A DNA stretch of 6,113 nucleotides from Candidatus Omnitrophota bacterium (GTDB taxonomy: Bacteria; Omnitrophota; 4484-213). Where the stretch lies: the NCBI GenBank assembly GCA_030640885.1, contig DAOWIN010000016.1, positions 1 to 6,113 of the forward strand. Reading direction: 5' to 3'. Position numbers and translations under genes: made by a program. This document shows, piece after piece, positions 1 to 5,044 of this stretch; position 1 is the stretch's first letter; each line of letters begins with the position of its first letter. Under the pieces are notes generated by a model. It had not been told where the DNA came from. It saw nothing but the letters and a program-made list of their open reading frames with translations, and ran no database searches.

Positions 1-7
1 AGCTTTT

Positions 8-463
8 TTATCTTTCCGTCAACAGAGTTACCAACTGCACATTTCGCGATCTCCCCTTCTCTATCCAATCAACCCTAACCAAAATTTGCAGAGGGTTTGT
101 GCCTGCTCCGTCTGGATAACTTACATTTATAGTCTCACTGTTTAAGCAATTGCACCCTTGATTTACTATCCAAGCCGGCCAATTTTCATTGACTATATTA
201 GCCCGCAAATTGCGTTTGCGAGCATCCTCCATTATGCGCTGGGCTTCATTAAGAGCAATAGAGGTATTCGCGCTGGATTGCACAAGATTAAAACACCCAC
301 TGTATGAACTCAATAATCCAACTAAAGCAGTAACCAAAATGGCCACGGCGCAAATTAGTTCTATTAAAGTGAATCCCAATTGGCGTTTATTGAGTTTATG
401 GGGTTTATGGGGTTTGTGGAGTTTATGAAGTTTATTGAGTTTATGGGGTTTGTGGAAGTTCAT
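8..463 (-). CDS. PilV/GspI-like minor prepilin with repeat-encoded leader
   Basis: A 151-residue type IV prepilin or type II secretion pseudopilin. A prepilin peptidase would cut after G30 (LG|FTLIE); the Glu at mature position 5 is present and a hydrophobic helix of about 20 residues follows. The mature part (about 121 residues) has a helix with LNEAQRIMEDARKR, which resembles PilV/GspI minor pilins; assignment to that class is inference. The 30-residue leader is far longer than the usual 5-10 residues and is built from His-Lys-Leu, His-Lys-Pro and Asn-Lys-Leu triplets encoded by 9-bp repeats. The ATG at 463 lies inside the repeat array and has no Shine-Dalgarno sequence. The frame stays open upstream through the whole gap back to the previous pilin gene but shows no ATG, GTG or TTG there, so either 463 is the start or a rare codon is used. 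It is the last of three clustered pilin genes, and the operon may continue past base 1. Confidence 0.85.
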   Translation of the reverse strand: MNFHKPHKLNKLHKLHKPHKPHKLNKRQLGFTLIELICAVAILVTALVGLLSSYSGCFNLVQSSANTSIALNEAQRIMEDARKRNLRANIVNENWPAWIVNQGCNCLNSETINVSYPDGAGTNPLQILVRVDWIEKGRSRNVQLVTLLTER

Positions 464-511
464 AGAGTTTATAGAGTTTATAGAGTTTATTAAGTTTATT
501 GAGTTTATGGA
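385..511. repeat. 9-bp tandem repeat array, 14 units
   Basis: Fourteen degenerate units of consensus GTTTATGGA (variants GTTTATTGA, GTTTATGGG, GTTTATAGA, GTTTGTGGA). All are 9 bp except the unit at 448-457, which is 10 bp and changes the reading frame of everything beyond it. The lower-coordinate half encodes the cationic leader of the 8-463 prepilin; the upper part lies upstream of its ATG. Confidence 0.95.
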
Positions 512-532
512 GTTTGCAATTTGTTTTCTTTC

Positions 533-546
533 TGGTGACTGGTGAC
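533..546. repeat. TGGTGAC heptamer, two tandem copies
   Basis: Two perfect tandem copies in the gap between the prepilin genes 556-1065 and 8-463. The flanking T-rich stretch and the adjoining 9-bp array match the arrangement at 957-1048, so this is a shorter, noncoding copy of the same composite repeat. Confidence 0.85.
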
Positions 547-555
547 TTTCTTCAC

Positions 556-1065
556 TTACGGCGCGGTGCAGGTAATTGCTGCTCCAGCGACACTGCTCTC
601 TACCCCCCCTGTTTTAATGCAATAGGAGGGCGCTGCGCCCGTTGCTTTCATTGCATAGCCTGCGCCCGTAGCATCAAAGTCCTGAGTAAATGTATATCCA
701 GCGCTCGCCCCGGCTAAAGATTCGGTAAGATAAGGAGGCGCTGCACCGGTTAAATCTGCTTCCGCTGTGGGATAATTTCCATTATTTGCAATGCTATAGG
801 TTTCACAAGCCATAGAGAATGTTCTTAAAGTCGCCTGGGCAGCCGCTTCATTGGCAAACATTTTCTGCTTCATAACATTAGGAACTGCAATTGCCGCTAA
901 TAGAGCAAGAATTGCTATAACAATTATAATCTCTACGAGGGTGAAGCCACCTTTGGGTTTATGGAGTTTATTGAGTTTATGGAGTTTATTGGGTTTGTAG
1001 TTTGCTTTCTTTTTGGTGACTGGTGACTGGTGACTGGTGACTGGTGACCTCATAGTATTCATCAT
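556..1065 (-). CDS. Type IV prepilin / GspG-like pseudopilin with a 40-residue repeat leader
   Basis: A 169-residue prepilin. The predicted cleavage site is G40|FTLVE, with Glu at mature position 5, followed by the helix EIIIVIAILALLAAIAVPNVM. The mature protein is about 129 residues and contains TLRTFSMACETYSIANNGNYP, a pattern I associate with small pseudopilins of uncultured bacteria (recognition, not a search result). Two cysteines near the C-terminus (SYC and ITC) could form the terminal disulfide loop seen in many pilins. The leader is 40 residues: residues 7-17 come from five GTCACCA heptamers and residues 24-37 mostly from 9-bp repeats. The start overlaps the stop of the preceding pilin gene as ATGA. 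A GGAGG at 1069-1073 lies 3 nt before the first ATG and 6 nt before the second (1060-1062), so the second Met may be the true start. It is probably translationally coupled to 1062-1487. Confidence 0.88.
   Translation of the reverse strand: MMNTMRSPVTSHQSPVTKKKANYKPNKLHKLNKLHKPKGGFTLVEIIIVIAILALLAAIAVPNVMKQKMFANEAAAQATLRTFSMACETYSIANNGNYPTAEADLTGAAPPYLTESLAGASAGYTFTQDFDATGAGYAMKATGAAPSYCIKTGGVESSVAGAAITCTAP
957..1000. repeat. 9-bp tandem repeat, about five units
   Basis: Units GTTTATGGA, GTTTATTGA, GTTTATGGA and GTTTATTGG, then a partial GTTTGTAG. On the minus strand they encode Asn-Lys-Leu, His-Lys-Leu and His-Lys-Pro residues just before the GG|FTLVE cleavage site of the 556-1065 prepilin. 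Confidence 0.9.
1014..1048. repeat. TGGTGAC heptamer, five perfect tandem copies, inside a coding leader
   Basis: Five identical 7-bp units (35 bp) lie 15 bp inside the 556-1065 reading frame, between the start codons and the pilin domain. Seven is not a multiple of three, so gain or loss of one unit would shift the frame. No alternative ATG occurs between the repeat and the FTLVE motif. Confidence 0.95.
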
Positions 1066-1487
1066 AATCCTCCAGCAGTAATTGAAACCCGGCCTGTGCT
1101 TGTCGCAATGGTAATAGTATAGCCAACGCCGCCAGGGGCGGGGTCAGATGGAGAATAGGGATCTGTAGCTGCCATATAACCTAAGCCGATCGGATCATAT
1201 GCGCCGCTTACCCAAACATTAGCTTTATCCAAGGTTACATCAGCGGCAGGTATAGCCAGACTTTCTTTTACCATACAGGCAATTACTGCTTCAGTAATTA
1301 TCCGCTGGTTTGCTCTACAGGCGGCAATATCTGAACCTTCTCTCGCCTTCATCAAATTCGGAATGGCAATTGCGGCTAAAAGAGCAATGATCGCTGTAAC
1401 AATTATTACTTCTACGAGGGTGAAACCACCTTTGGGTTTATGGAAGTTTATGGAGTTTATGGAGTTTATGGAGTTTATGGGATTCAT
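1062..1487 (-). CDS. Type IV prepilin / pseudopilin with INS-repeat leader
   Basis: A 141-residue prepilin with cleavage expected at G21|FTLVE, Glu at mature position 5 and a classic helix ending in IAIPNLMKAREGSD. The mature protein is about 120 residues. It is a paralogue of the prepilin at 1653-2072: the N-terminal 30 residues of the mature proteins are almost identical, while the C-terminal halves are unrelated to the eye. The leader has three Ile-Asn-Ser triplets, then INF, then His-Lys-Pro. The switch of triplet reflects a 10-bp unit that moves the same 9-bp repeat into another frame. No Shine-Dalgarno sequence is visible before the ATG at 1487; a dyad (1498-1537) ends 10 nt upstream of it. 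It is first in a three-gene pilin cluster and overlaps the next gene by 4 bp. Confidence 0.9.
   Translation of the reverse strand: MNPINSINSINSINFHKPKGGFTLVEVIIVTAIIALLAAIAIPNLMKAREGSDIAACRANQRIITEAVIACMVKESLAIPAADVTLDKANVWVSGAYDPIGLGYMAATDPYSPSDPAPGGVGYTITIATSTGRVSITAGGL
1069..1073 (-). promoter_or_regulatory. Shine-Dalgarno sequence of the 556-1065 prepilin
   Basis: GGAGG on the minus strand lies within the last codons of the preceding pilin gene (Gly-Gly). Its spacing of 3 nt to the first ATG and 6 nt to the second favours the second Met as initiator. Confidence 0.75.
1436..1481. repeat. 9-bp tandem repeat, five units with one 10-bp step
   Basis: A GTTTATGGAA unit (10 bp) followed by three GTTTATGGA and one GTTTATGGG. 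This is the most regular of the three arrays. It encodes nearly the whole leader of the 1062-1487 prepilin. Confidence 0.93.
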
Positions 1488-1497
1488 ATTTTAGAAA

Positions 1498-1537
1498 GAT
1501 TACACCGATTTTCGGACAAAATTTAATCTGTGTAATC
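1498..1537. promoter_or_regulatory. Inverted repeat in the 5' leader of the 1062-1487 pilin gene
   Basis: Arms of 13 bp (1498-1510 and 1525-1537) match with one mismatch; the outer 8 bp (GATTACAC and GTGTAATC) are perfect, and the loop is 14 nt. The dyad ends 10 nt before the start codon. It could be an RNA hairpin that affects initiation, an operator, or a dispersed palindromic repeat; the sequence alone does not decide. Confidence 0.5.
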
Positions 1538-1538
1538 A

Positions 1539-1560
1539 AGTATAGAATTTATCCTATACT
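1539..1560. promoter_or_regulatory. Perfect 7-bp dyad, possible operator or promoter element
   Basis: AGTATAG and CTATACT are perfect inverted arms around an 8-bp spacer, directly between the terminator and the next dyad. On the minus strand the proximal arm contains TATACT (1544-1539), a plausible -10 box about 50 nt upstream of the pilin ATG, but the position 17 bp further up holds only a T-run. Promoter use is therefore weakly supported. Confidence 0.35.
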
Positions 1561-1595
1561 AAAAAAAAGGGGGTAGCTTTCACTACCCCCTTTTT
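1561..1595 (-). terminator. Intrinsic terminator, bidirectional in form
   Basis: The stem GGGGGTAG (1569-1576) pairs with CTACCCCC (1583-1590) around a 6-nt loop. It is extended by five A:T pairs and followed on the minus strand by eight T residues. It sits about 60 bp after the stop of the 1653-2072 prepilin and should end its transcript, separating it from the downstream three-pilin cluster. The T-run on the other side could also stop plus-strand transcription. Confidence 0.9.
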
Positions 1596-1652
1596 GCCTC
1601 TACTGCCTACTTATAAACAGATTGAAAAACAAATTTGCACTCCTTCTTACCT

Positions 1653-2072
1653 CTAATTATGGTTAGCATTGGTTGCACAAGTAAGTGTAACCTTTCCCGA
1701 TGTCGCACCAACTGCAGCTAGATAATCAGTTCCTAACACACGATCAGCTACGGCAAGTGTCGGGCAATAACAATCTGTGGCATCAAGATAACCATCTGTA
1801 ATGGCGCTTGCTCCTGCAGTAATAACTGTGGTTATGCGCTGACCATCATATGCAGCTATTAAACCAGCAATGTTGACATTCTCTTTCGCGGCCCAGGTCA
1901 TTATTGCGTTCACAACCGCCCTCTTATTTGCCTTACAGGCTGTTATATCTGAACCTTCTCTTGCCTTCATTAAGTTCGGAATGGCAATTGCGGCTAAAAG
2001 AGCAATGATTGCTACAACAATCATTACCTCTACCAGAGTAAATCCTTTTCGGTTCCTTAACATCTTCAACAT
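1653..2072 (-). CDS. Type IV prepilin, candidate major pilin/pseudopilin
   Basis: A 139-residue prepilin with an ordinary short leader (MLKMLRNRKG), cleavage after G10, FTLVE with Glu at mature position 5, and a hydrophobic helix running to IPNLMKAREGSD. Three cysteines lie in the C-terminal half (DCYC and TCA), enough for a terminal disulfide loop. It is paralogous to 1062-1487. A strong AAAGGAGG lies 8 nt before the ATG, a good promoter lies upstream and its own terminator lies downstream. This makes it the best-expressed-looking pilin gene here and a candidate for the main fibre subunit (inference). It is also the only pilin gene in the window without repeat DNA in its leader. Whether the fibre serves type IV pili or type II secretion cannot be told without the ATPase, platform and secretin genes, which are not in view. 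Confidence 0.9.
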   Translation of the reverse strand: MLKMLRNRKGFTLVEVMIVVAIIALLAAIAIPNLMKAREGSDITACKANKRAVVNAIMTWAAKENVNIAGLIAAYDGQRITTVITAGASAITDGYLDATDCYCPTLAVADRVLGTDYLAAVGATSGKVTLTCATNANHN

Positions 2073-2080
2073 CTTTTTTT

Positions 2081-2088
2081 CCTCCTTT
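2081..2088 (-). promoter_or_regulatory. Strong Shine-Dalgarno sequence of the 1653-2072 prepilin
   Basis: AAAGGAGG on the minus strand lies 8 nt from the ATG. It shows that this organism uses canonical ribosome binding sites, which makes their absence before the repeat-flanked genes notable. Confidence 0.85.
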
Positions 2089-2092
2089 CCCT

Positions 2093-2140
2093 TCTCGCAA
2101 AGCGAGAGCCTGCGAGAATGAGCGAAGCGAATGAAGCAGG
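2093..2140 (-). other. GC-rich nested hairpins in the 5' leader of the 1653-2072 pilin gene
   Basis: A perfect 6-bp stem (TCTCGC 2093-2098 with GCGAGA 2102-2107, loop of 3) lies next to a CCTGC/GCAGG pair (2109-2113 with 2136-2140). The latter encloses repeated AGCGAA/GAATGA motifs. The segment lies within the inferred transcript leader of roughly 145 nt, just upstream of the RBS. It has no T-run, so it is not a terminator. It may be a dispersed repeat or a regulatory leader structure. Confidence 0.4.
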
Positions 2141-2225
2141 ATAAAGGTCTTGCTAAATTTGCTCTGTAAATTTCGCTCTTTTTCTTCTTCAGACAAATTA
2201 AACCAACGCTTTCTAATTCTGTTTA

Positions 2226-2254
2226 TTTTTAACACAACAATTTAATTTTGTCAA
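2226..2254 (-). promoter_or_regulatory. Promoter of the 1653-2072 pilin gene
   Basis: A perfect -35 box TTGACA (2254-2249), a 17-bp AT-rich spacer, and a -10 box TAAAAA (2231-2226, four of six matches) preceded by a TG extended -10 motif. The -35 box overlaps the ackA stop codon. The expected start point is near 2219, giving a leader of roughly 145 nt. No terminator is visible between ackA and this promoter, so read-through from ackA is also possible. Confidence 0.65.
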
Positions 2255-3357
2255 GTGTTTTTTCCTTTCTCTTTGCCCCCTGCTTTTTTTATTACCTCTG
2301 CTGTTTCCTGAGCAATCATCAATTCTTCATTGGTGGGAATAACCAAAATCCGGGCATCCTTTAATAGATAAGAAATTTCTGTTTCTATTCTTTTCCTGAT
2401 AAGCTCCGCATTTTCGCCAATTCCGCCGGTAAAAACAAGGGCATCAATCCCGTTCATTGCCGCAATGTATGCCCCGATATATTTTTTAAGACGATAGATA
2501 AAAATTTCTAAAGTAATTTTTGCCCGCGGGTTCTTCTTGTTTGAGGCTCTTAGAATGTCGCGCATATCACTGCTGATATCAGAAAGCCCCAACAAACCGC
2601 TCTTCTTATTTAACAACTCGCTTATTTCTTCCGGCGCCAACCCTTCTTTTTTCATTAGATAGAATACTATAGCCGGGTCAATATCGCCGCAGCGCGTGCC
2701 CATTACCAAACCCTCTAATGGAGTAAATCCCATACTTGTATCTATTGACTTGCCTTTTTTAATAGCGGTAAGACTGCAGCCATTTCCCAAATGGCAGGTA
2801 ATCAAATTCAATTTTTTCAGCGGTCTGTTTAAAATTTTGCTTGCCTCTAAAGCCACATACTTATGGCTAGTGCCATGAAAACCATAGCGGCGGATTCCAT
2901 ATTGTTCATAAAAACGATAAGGCAGAGCGTAAAGATAGGCGCAAGCCGGCATTGTTTGGTGAAAGGCAGTATCAAAAACAGCAACTTGAGGAGTGTCGGC
3001 AAGCAATTTCTTAGCCGCCTCAATTCCCATTAAATTAGGCGGATTATGCAAAGGAGCAAGCTCAAAATGATTGCGAATATTCTTTATTATTTGCTCATTT
3101 ATTAAAACTGCTTGGGTAAATTTCTCCCCGCCATGAACAACCCGATGCCCCACCGCAAGGAGTTCTTTTCCGTTTTTTATGATTGCATCAGGCCGCTGCA
3201 TAAGACGGTCCAGAATTATCTCTAATCCAACTTCATAACTTCGGACATCGATGCCAACTTTTTCTATTGCCCCCCTTACAATTATCTCTGACTTTCTAAT
3301 GTTCACTAATGCATATTTTATTGACGAACTCCCGCAGTTTATTACTAATATTTTCAT
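2251..3357 (-). CDS. ackA: Acetate kinase (compact form)
   Basis: Acetate kinase catalyses acetyl phosphate + ADP <=> acetate + ATP in the cytosol, the ATP-yielding step after Pta. The acetokinase signatures are clear: VINCGSSSIKY (5-15), GHRVVHGG (70-77), VFDTAFHQTMP (127-137), RYGFHGTSHKYV (157-168), the HLGNGCS loop (189-195), GLVMGTRCGDIDP (216-228), VFTGGIGEN (308-316) and IPTNEEL (340-346). Catalytic positions known from the Methanosarcina enzyme correspond to N7, R72, H104, D129, H161, R222 and the NEE glutamate. The start is placed at MKILVIN; longer frames upstream only read the pta end and its repeat in another frame. The protein has 368 residues against about 400 for the family. 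The residue numbering offset is about 19 by R72 and about 39 by NEE, so one segment is missing in the N-terminal domain and another before IPTNEEL. No SD is seen; one base separates it from the pta stop, suggesting coupled translation. Confidence 0.95.
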   Translation of the reverse strand: MKILVINCGSSSIKYALVNIRKSEIIVRGAIEKVGIDVRSYEVGLEIILDRLMQRPDAIIKNGKELLAVGHRVVHGGEKFTQAVLINEQIIKNIRNHFELAPLHNPPNLMGIEAAKKLLADTPQVAVFDTAFHQTMPACAYLYALPYRFYEQYGIRRYGFHGTSHKYVALEASKILNRPLKKLNLITCHLGNGCSLTAIKKGKSIDTSMGFTPLEGLVMGTRCGDIDPAIVFYLMKKEGLAPEEISELLNKKSGLLGLSDISSDMRDILRASNKKNPRAKITLEIFIYRLKKYIGAYIAAMNGIDALVFTGGIGENAELIRKRIETEISYLLKDARILVIPTNEELMIAQETAEVIKKAGGKEKGKNT

Positions 3358-3358
3358 C

Positions 3359-4381
3359 TTATTTTTTGTCTTTAGCGTGAGGCGTGAGGCGTGTAGCCGG
3401 CTCTGCTGCCCGCACTGCCGTAATTCCCACTGCGTCCACAATATTTTCCACACTGCATCCCCGCGACAAATCGCTAACCGGCTTATTTAAATTCTGCAGC
3501 AAGGGGCCAATCGCCTTTGCTTTTGCCAATCTTTCAATCAGTTTGTAAGTGATATTTCCGCAGTTTAGATCCGGAAATATCAACACATTTGCTTTTCCCT
3601 TGACTCTATTGCCGGGGAATTTACATTCGGCAATTTCAGGAATTAATGCCGCATCAGCTTGGATTTCTCCATCGACATCTAAATCAGGAGAAATCCTTCT
3701 GACTATATTCGTAGCTTCAAGCACCTTATCAAGTGTCTTATGGGTGGCGCTTCCATTTGTAGAAAAAGAAAGCATCGCTACCTTCGGTTTTTTGTTCACC
3801 AATAATTTAAATAACTCTGCCGAAGCAAGAGCAATATTTGCCAACTGTTTTGCTGAAGGGTCTGGAATCACACCACAATCAGCAAAGATAAAAACACCAT
3901 TCTCACCTAATGCGCAATTGGGAATTTCCATCAAAAAAGCCCCCGAAATAGAAAGGGAATTTTTGCATCCCAAAATTGAAATTAAACTTTTTAGAACCTC
4001 GGCTGTCGTTCTGGTCGCGCCAGCCACCAAACCATCTGCTCGGTCTTTTTTTAACGCCATTGCCGCTAAATAAAGCGGATCGCTCAAAATCCTTTTCGCT
4101 GCTCGCAAATCCACCGCATTATTTTTCAGCTGACAATACTTAATGGCAAAATCATTTATTACTGACGGCTCGTCAGAAGCAATAATTTCGAGCTCCTGGA
4201 TTTCTTGCGGAAGAAAGTTCTTTAAAATTTTTTCTCTCTCTCCGACAAGAACAATTTTAGCTATCCGCTCAGAAACAATTTTCTTAACTGCTTTGATTAT
4301 TCGCTCATCATTAGTTTCGCAGAGAATTATTTTCCGCAGATTGAACTTCGCTTTATCTCTAATTTGGGTTAAAATATTCAT
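3359..4381 (-). CDS. pta: Phosphate acetyltransferase
   Basis: Pta catalyses acetyl-CoA + phosphate <=> acetyl phosphate + CoA, feeding AckA next door. The 340-residue protein is the short single-domain class without the N-terminal DRTGG part. Visible family motifs are ADGLVAGATRTTAEVL (115-130), MLSFSTNGSA (203-212), DGEIQADAAL (237-246), KANVLIFPDLNCGNITYKL (263-281) and PVSDLSRGCSVE (301-312), which carries the catalytic Ser-Arg pair (S306, R307). The family normally ends near ITAVQA; here about 15 extra residues (AEPATRLTPHAKDKK) follow, of which roughly the middle is encoded by GCGTGAG heptamers, so the tail is probably unstructured. No Shine-Dalgarno sequence precedes the ATG at 4381; a CTACAAG-type repeat ends a few bases upstream of it. 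The gene is followed after one base by ackA. Confidence 0.96.
   Translation of the reverse strand: MNILTQIRDKAKFNLRKIILCETNDERIIKAVKKIVSERIAKIVLVGEREKILKNFLPQEIQELEIIASDEPSVINDFAIKYCQLKNNAVDLRAAKRILSDPLYLAAMALKKDRADGLVAGATRTTAEVLKSLISILGCKNSLSISGAFLMEIPNCALGENGVFIFADCGVIPDPSAKQLANIALASAELFKLLVNKKPKVAMLSFSTNGSATHKTLDKVLEATNIVRRISPDLDVDGEIQADAALIPEIAECKFPGNRVKGKANVLIFPDLNCGNITYKLIERLAKAKAIGPLLQNLNKPVSDLSRGCSVENIVDAVGITAVRAAEPATRLTPHAKDKK
3375..3395. repeat. GCGTGAG heptamer, three tandem copies in the pta 3' end
   Basis: Two perfect copies plus one variant (GCGTGTA) directly inside the last codons of pta. It is unrelated in sequence to the CTACAAG and TGGTGAC heptamers elsewhere in the window. 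It lies only about 20 bp from the pta/ackA junction. Confidence 0.85.
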
Positions 4382-4385
4382 GTTT

Positions 4386-4462
4386 CAAGCTACAAGCTAC
4401 AGGCAAGAAAAGAAAGGAAATATTAGAGATTAGATTTCTTGCTTACGGCTTGCAACTTGTAG
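4386..4462. repeat. Palindromic heptamer element between coaD and pta
   Basis: The left arm (4390-4410) reads CTACAAG, CTACAGG, CAAGAAA. The right arm (4435-4462), read as its complement, is CTACAAG, TTGCAAG, CCGTAAG, CAAGAAA. The arms point towards each other around an AT-rich core containing AATATTAGA. The right arm encodes the last residues and stop of coaD; the left arm ends near the pta ATG. The transcript could fold into a hairpin. It matches the element at 5605-5703. Confidence 0.85.
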
Positions 4463-4925
4463 CTTTTCGCAATTCCTTCTCCACAAACGGCGGAACAAAT
4501 TGGCTCACATCGCCTCCCAAATTCGCTATTTCTTTAATTAATTTGGAAGAAAGATAAGAATAAGATTCGTCGGGCATCATAAAGATTGTTTCTACATCTG
4601 CATCTAATTTTCTATTGGTTAAAGCCATCTGAAATTCATATTCAAAATCAGAAATAGCCCTTAACCCGCGGATAACCGTCTTTATATTTTTATTTTTAAC
4701 ATAATCAATGATTAAACCATCGAATTGAGCCAAAGAAACATTACCCAGATTCTTGATTGCTTCTTTTACTAATTTTACTCTTTTTGTTAAGGAAAACAAA
4801 GGGGCTTTTTGGAGATTGTTCCCCACTGCCACAACAACCTCATCAAAGATCTTAGAGGCGCGTTTAATAAGGTCTAAATGACCATAAGTCAAAGGGTCAA
4901 AACTTCCTGGATATACTACTTTCAT
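4443..4925 (-). CDS. coaD: Pantetheine-phosphate adenylyltransferase
   Basis: CoaD transfers AMP from ATP to 4'-phosphopantetheine to give dephospho-CoA, the fourth step of coenzyme A synthesis. It has 160 residues, the family norm. The nucleotidyltransferase motif YPGSFDPLTYGH (5-16) carries the T/HxGH histidine (H16). IRGLRAISDFEYEFQMALTNRKL (85-107) and the SSKLIKEIA helix (126-134) are typical CoaD signatures. The start is at MKVVYPGSFD; the open frame continues 29 codons further upstream, but that extension is only translated repeat DNA. The last residues (ATSCKP) are also repeat-encoded. No SD is seen: the 49-bp repeat block ends 4 nt before the ATG. It follows rsmD, a common bacterial pairing, and precedes pta; the CoA it supplies is the substrate carrier for Pta, though that link may be incidental. 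Confidence 0.96.
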   Translation of the reverse strand: MKVVYPGSFDPLTYGHLDLIKRASKIFDEVVVAVGNNLQKAPLFSLTKRVKLVKEAIKNLGNVSLAQFDGLIIDYVKNKNIKTVIRGLRAISDFEYEFQMALTNRKLDADVETIFMMPDESYSYLSSKLIKEIANLGGDVSQFVPPFVEKELRKATSCKP

Positions 4926-4929
4926 GTTT

Positions 4930-5044
4930 AAGCTACAAGCTGCAAGCAACAGGCTACAGGCAAGAAAAAGAAAGATGCAAGCTACAAGCTGCAAGCAACA
5001 GGCTGCAAGCAAGAAAAAGAAAGATGCAAGCTACAAGCTACAGG
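4930..5044. repeat. 49-bp direct tandem repeat (2.35 copies) between rsmD and coaD
   Basis: Copies at 4930-4978 and 4979-5027 differ at only a few bases; a 17-bp partial third copy is at 5028-5044. Each 49-bp unit is itself a string of degenerate heptamers (CTACAAG, CTGCAAG, CAACAGG, CTACAGG or CTGCAAG, CAAGAAA) plus a purine-rich tail. The block fills the whole gap, includes the rsmD stop codon and ends 4 bp before the coaD start. Confidence 0.93.

Noticed and set aside
189..428. Plus-strand frame ending in a Leu-Trp-Gly-Leu repeat
   Set aside because: It lies antisense to the 8-463 prepilin; the Trp-rich tail is only the 9-bp repeat read on the other strand.
1933..2235. Open frame of 100 codons starting with GTG on the minus strand upstream of and overlapping the 1653-2072 pilin gene
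   Set aside because: It has no RBS, its GTG lies inside the promoter spacer, and its second half reads the well-supported pilin gene in another frame and the hairpin block. No protein family is recognisable.
3358..3453. N-terminal extension of acetate kinase by 32 codons
   Set aside because: The extension reads the end of pta and its heptamers in a different frame. MKILVINCGSSS at 3357 is the family N-terminus.
3549..4073. 174-codon plus-strand open frame
   Set aside because: It is antisense to highly conserved pta codons, has no RBS and no recognisable motifs.
4926..5012. N-terminal extension of CoaD, hydrophobic and Cys/Leu-rich, resembling a signal peptide
   Set aside because: It is translated 49-bp repeat DNA; CoaD is cytosolic and MKVVYPGSFD is the usual start.
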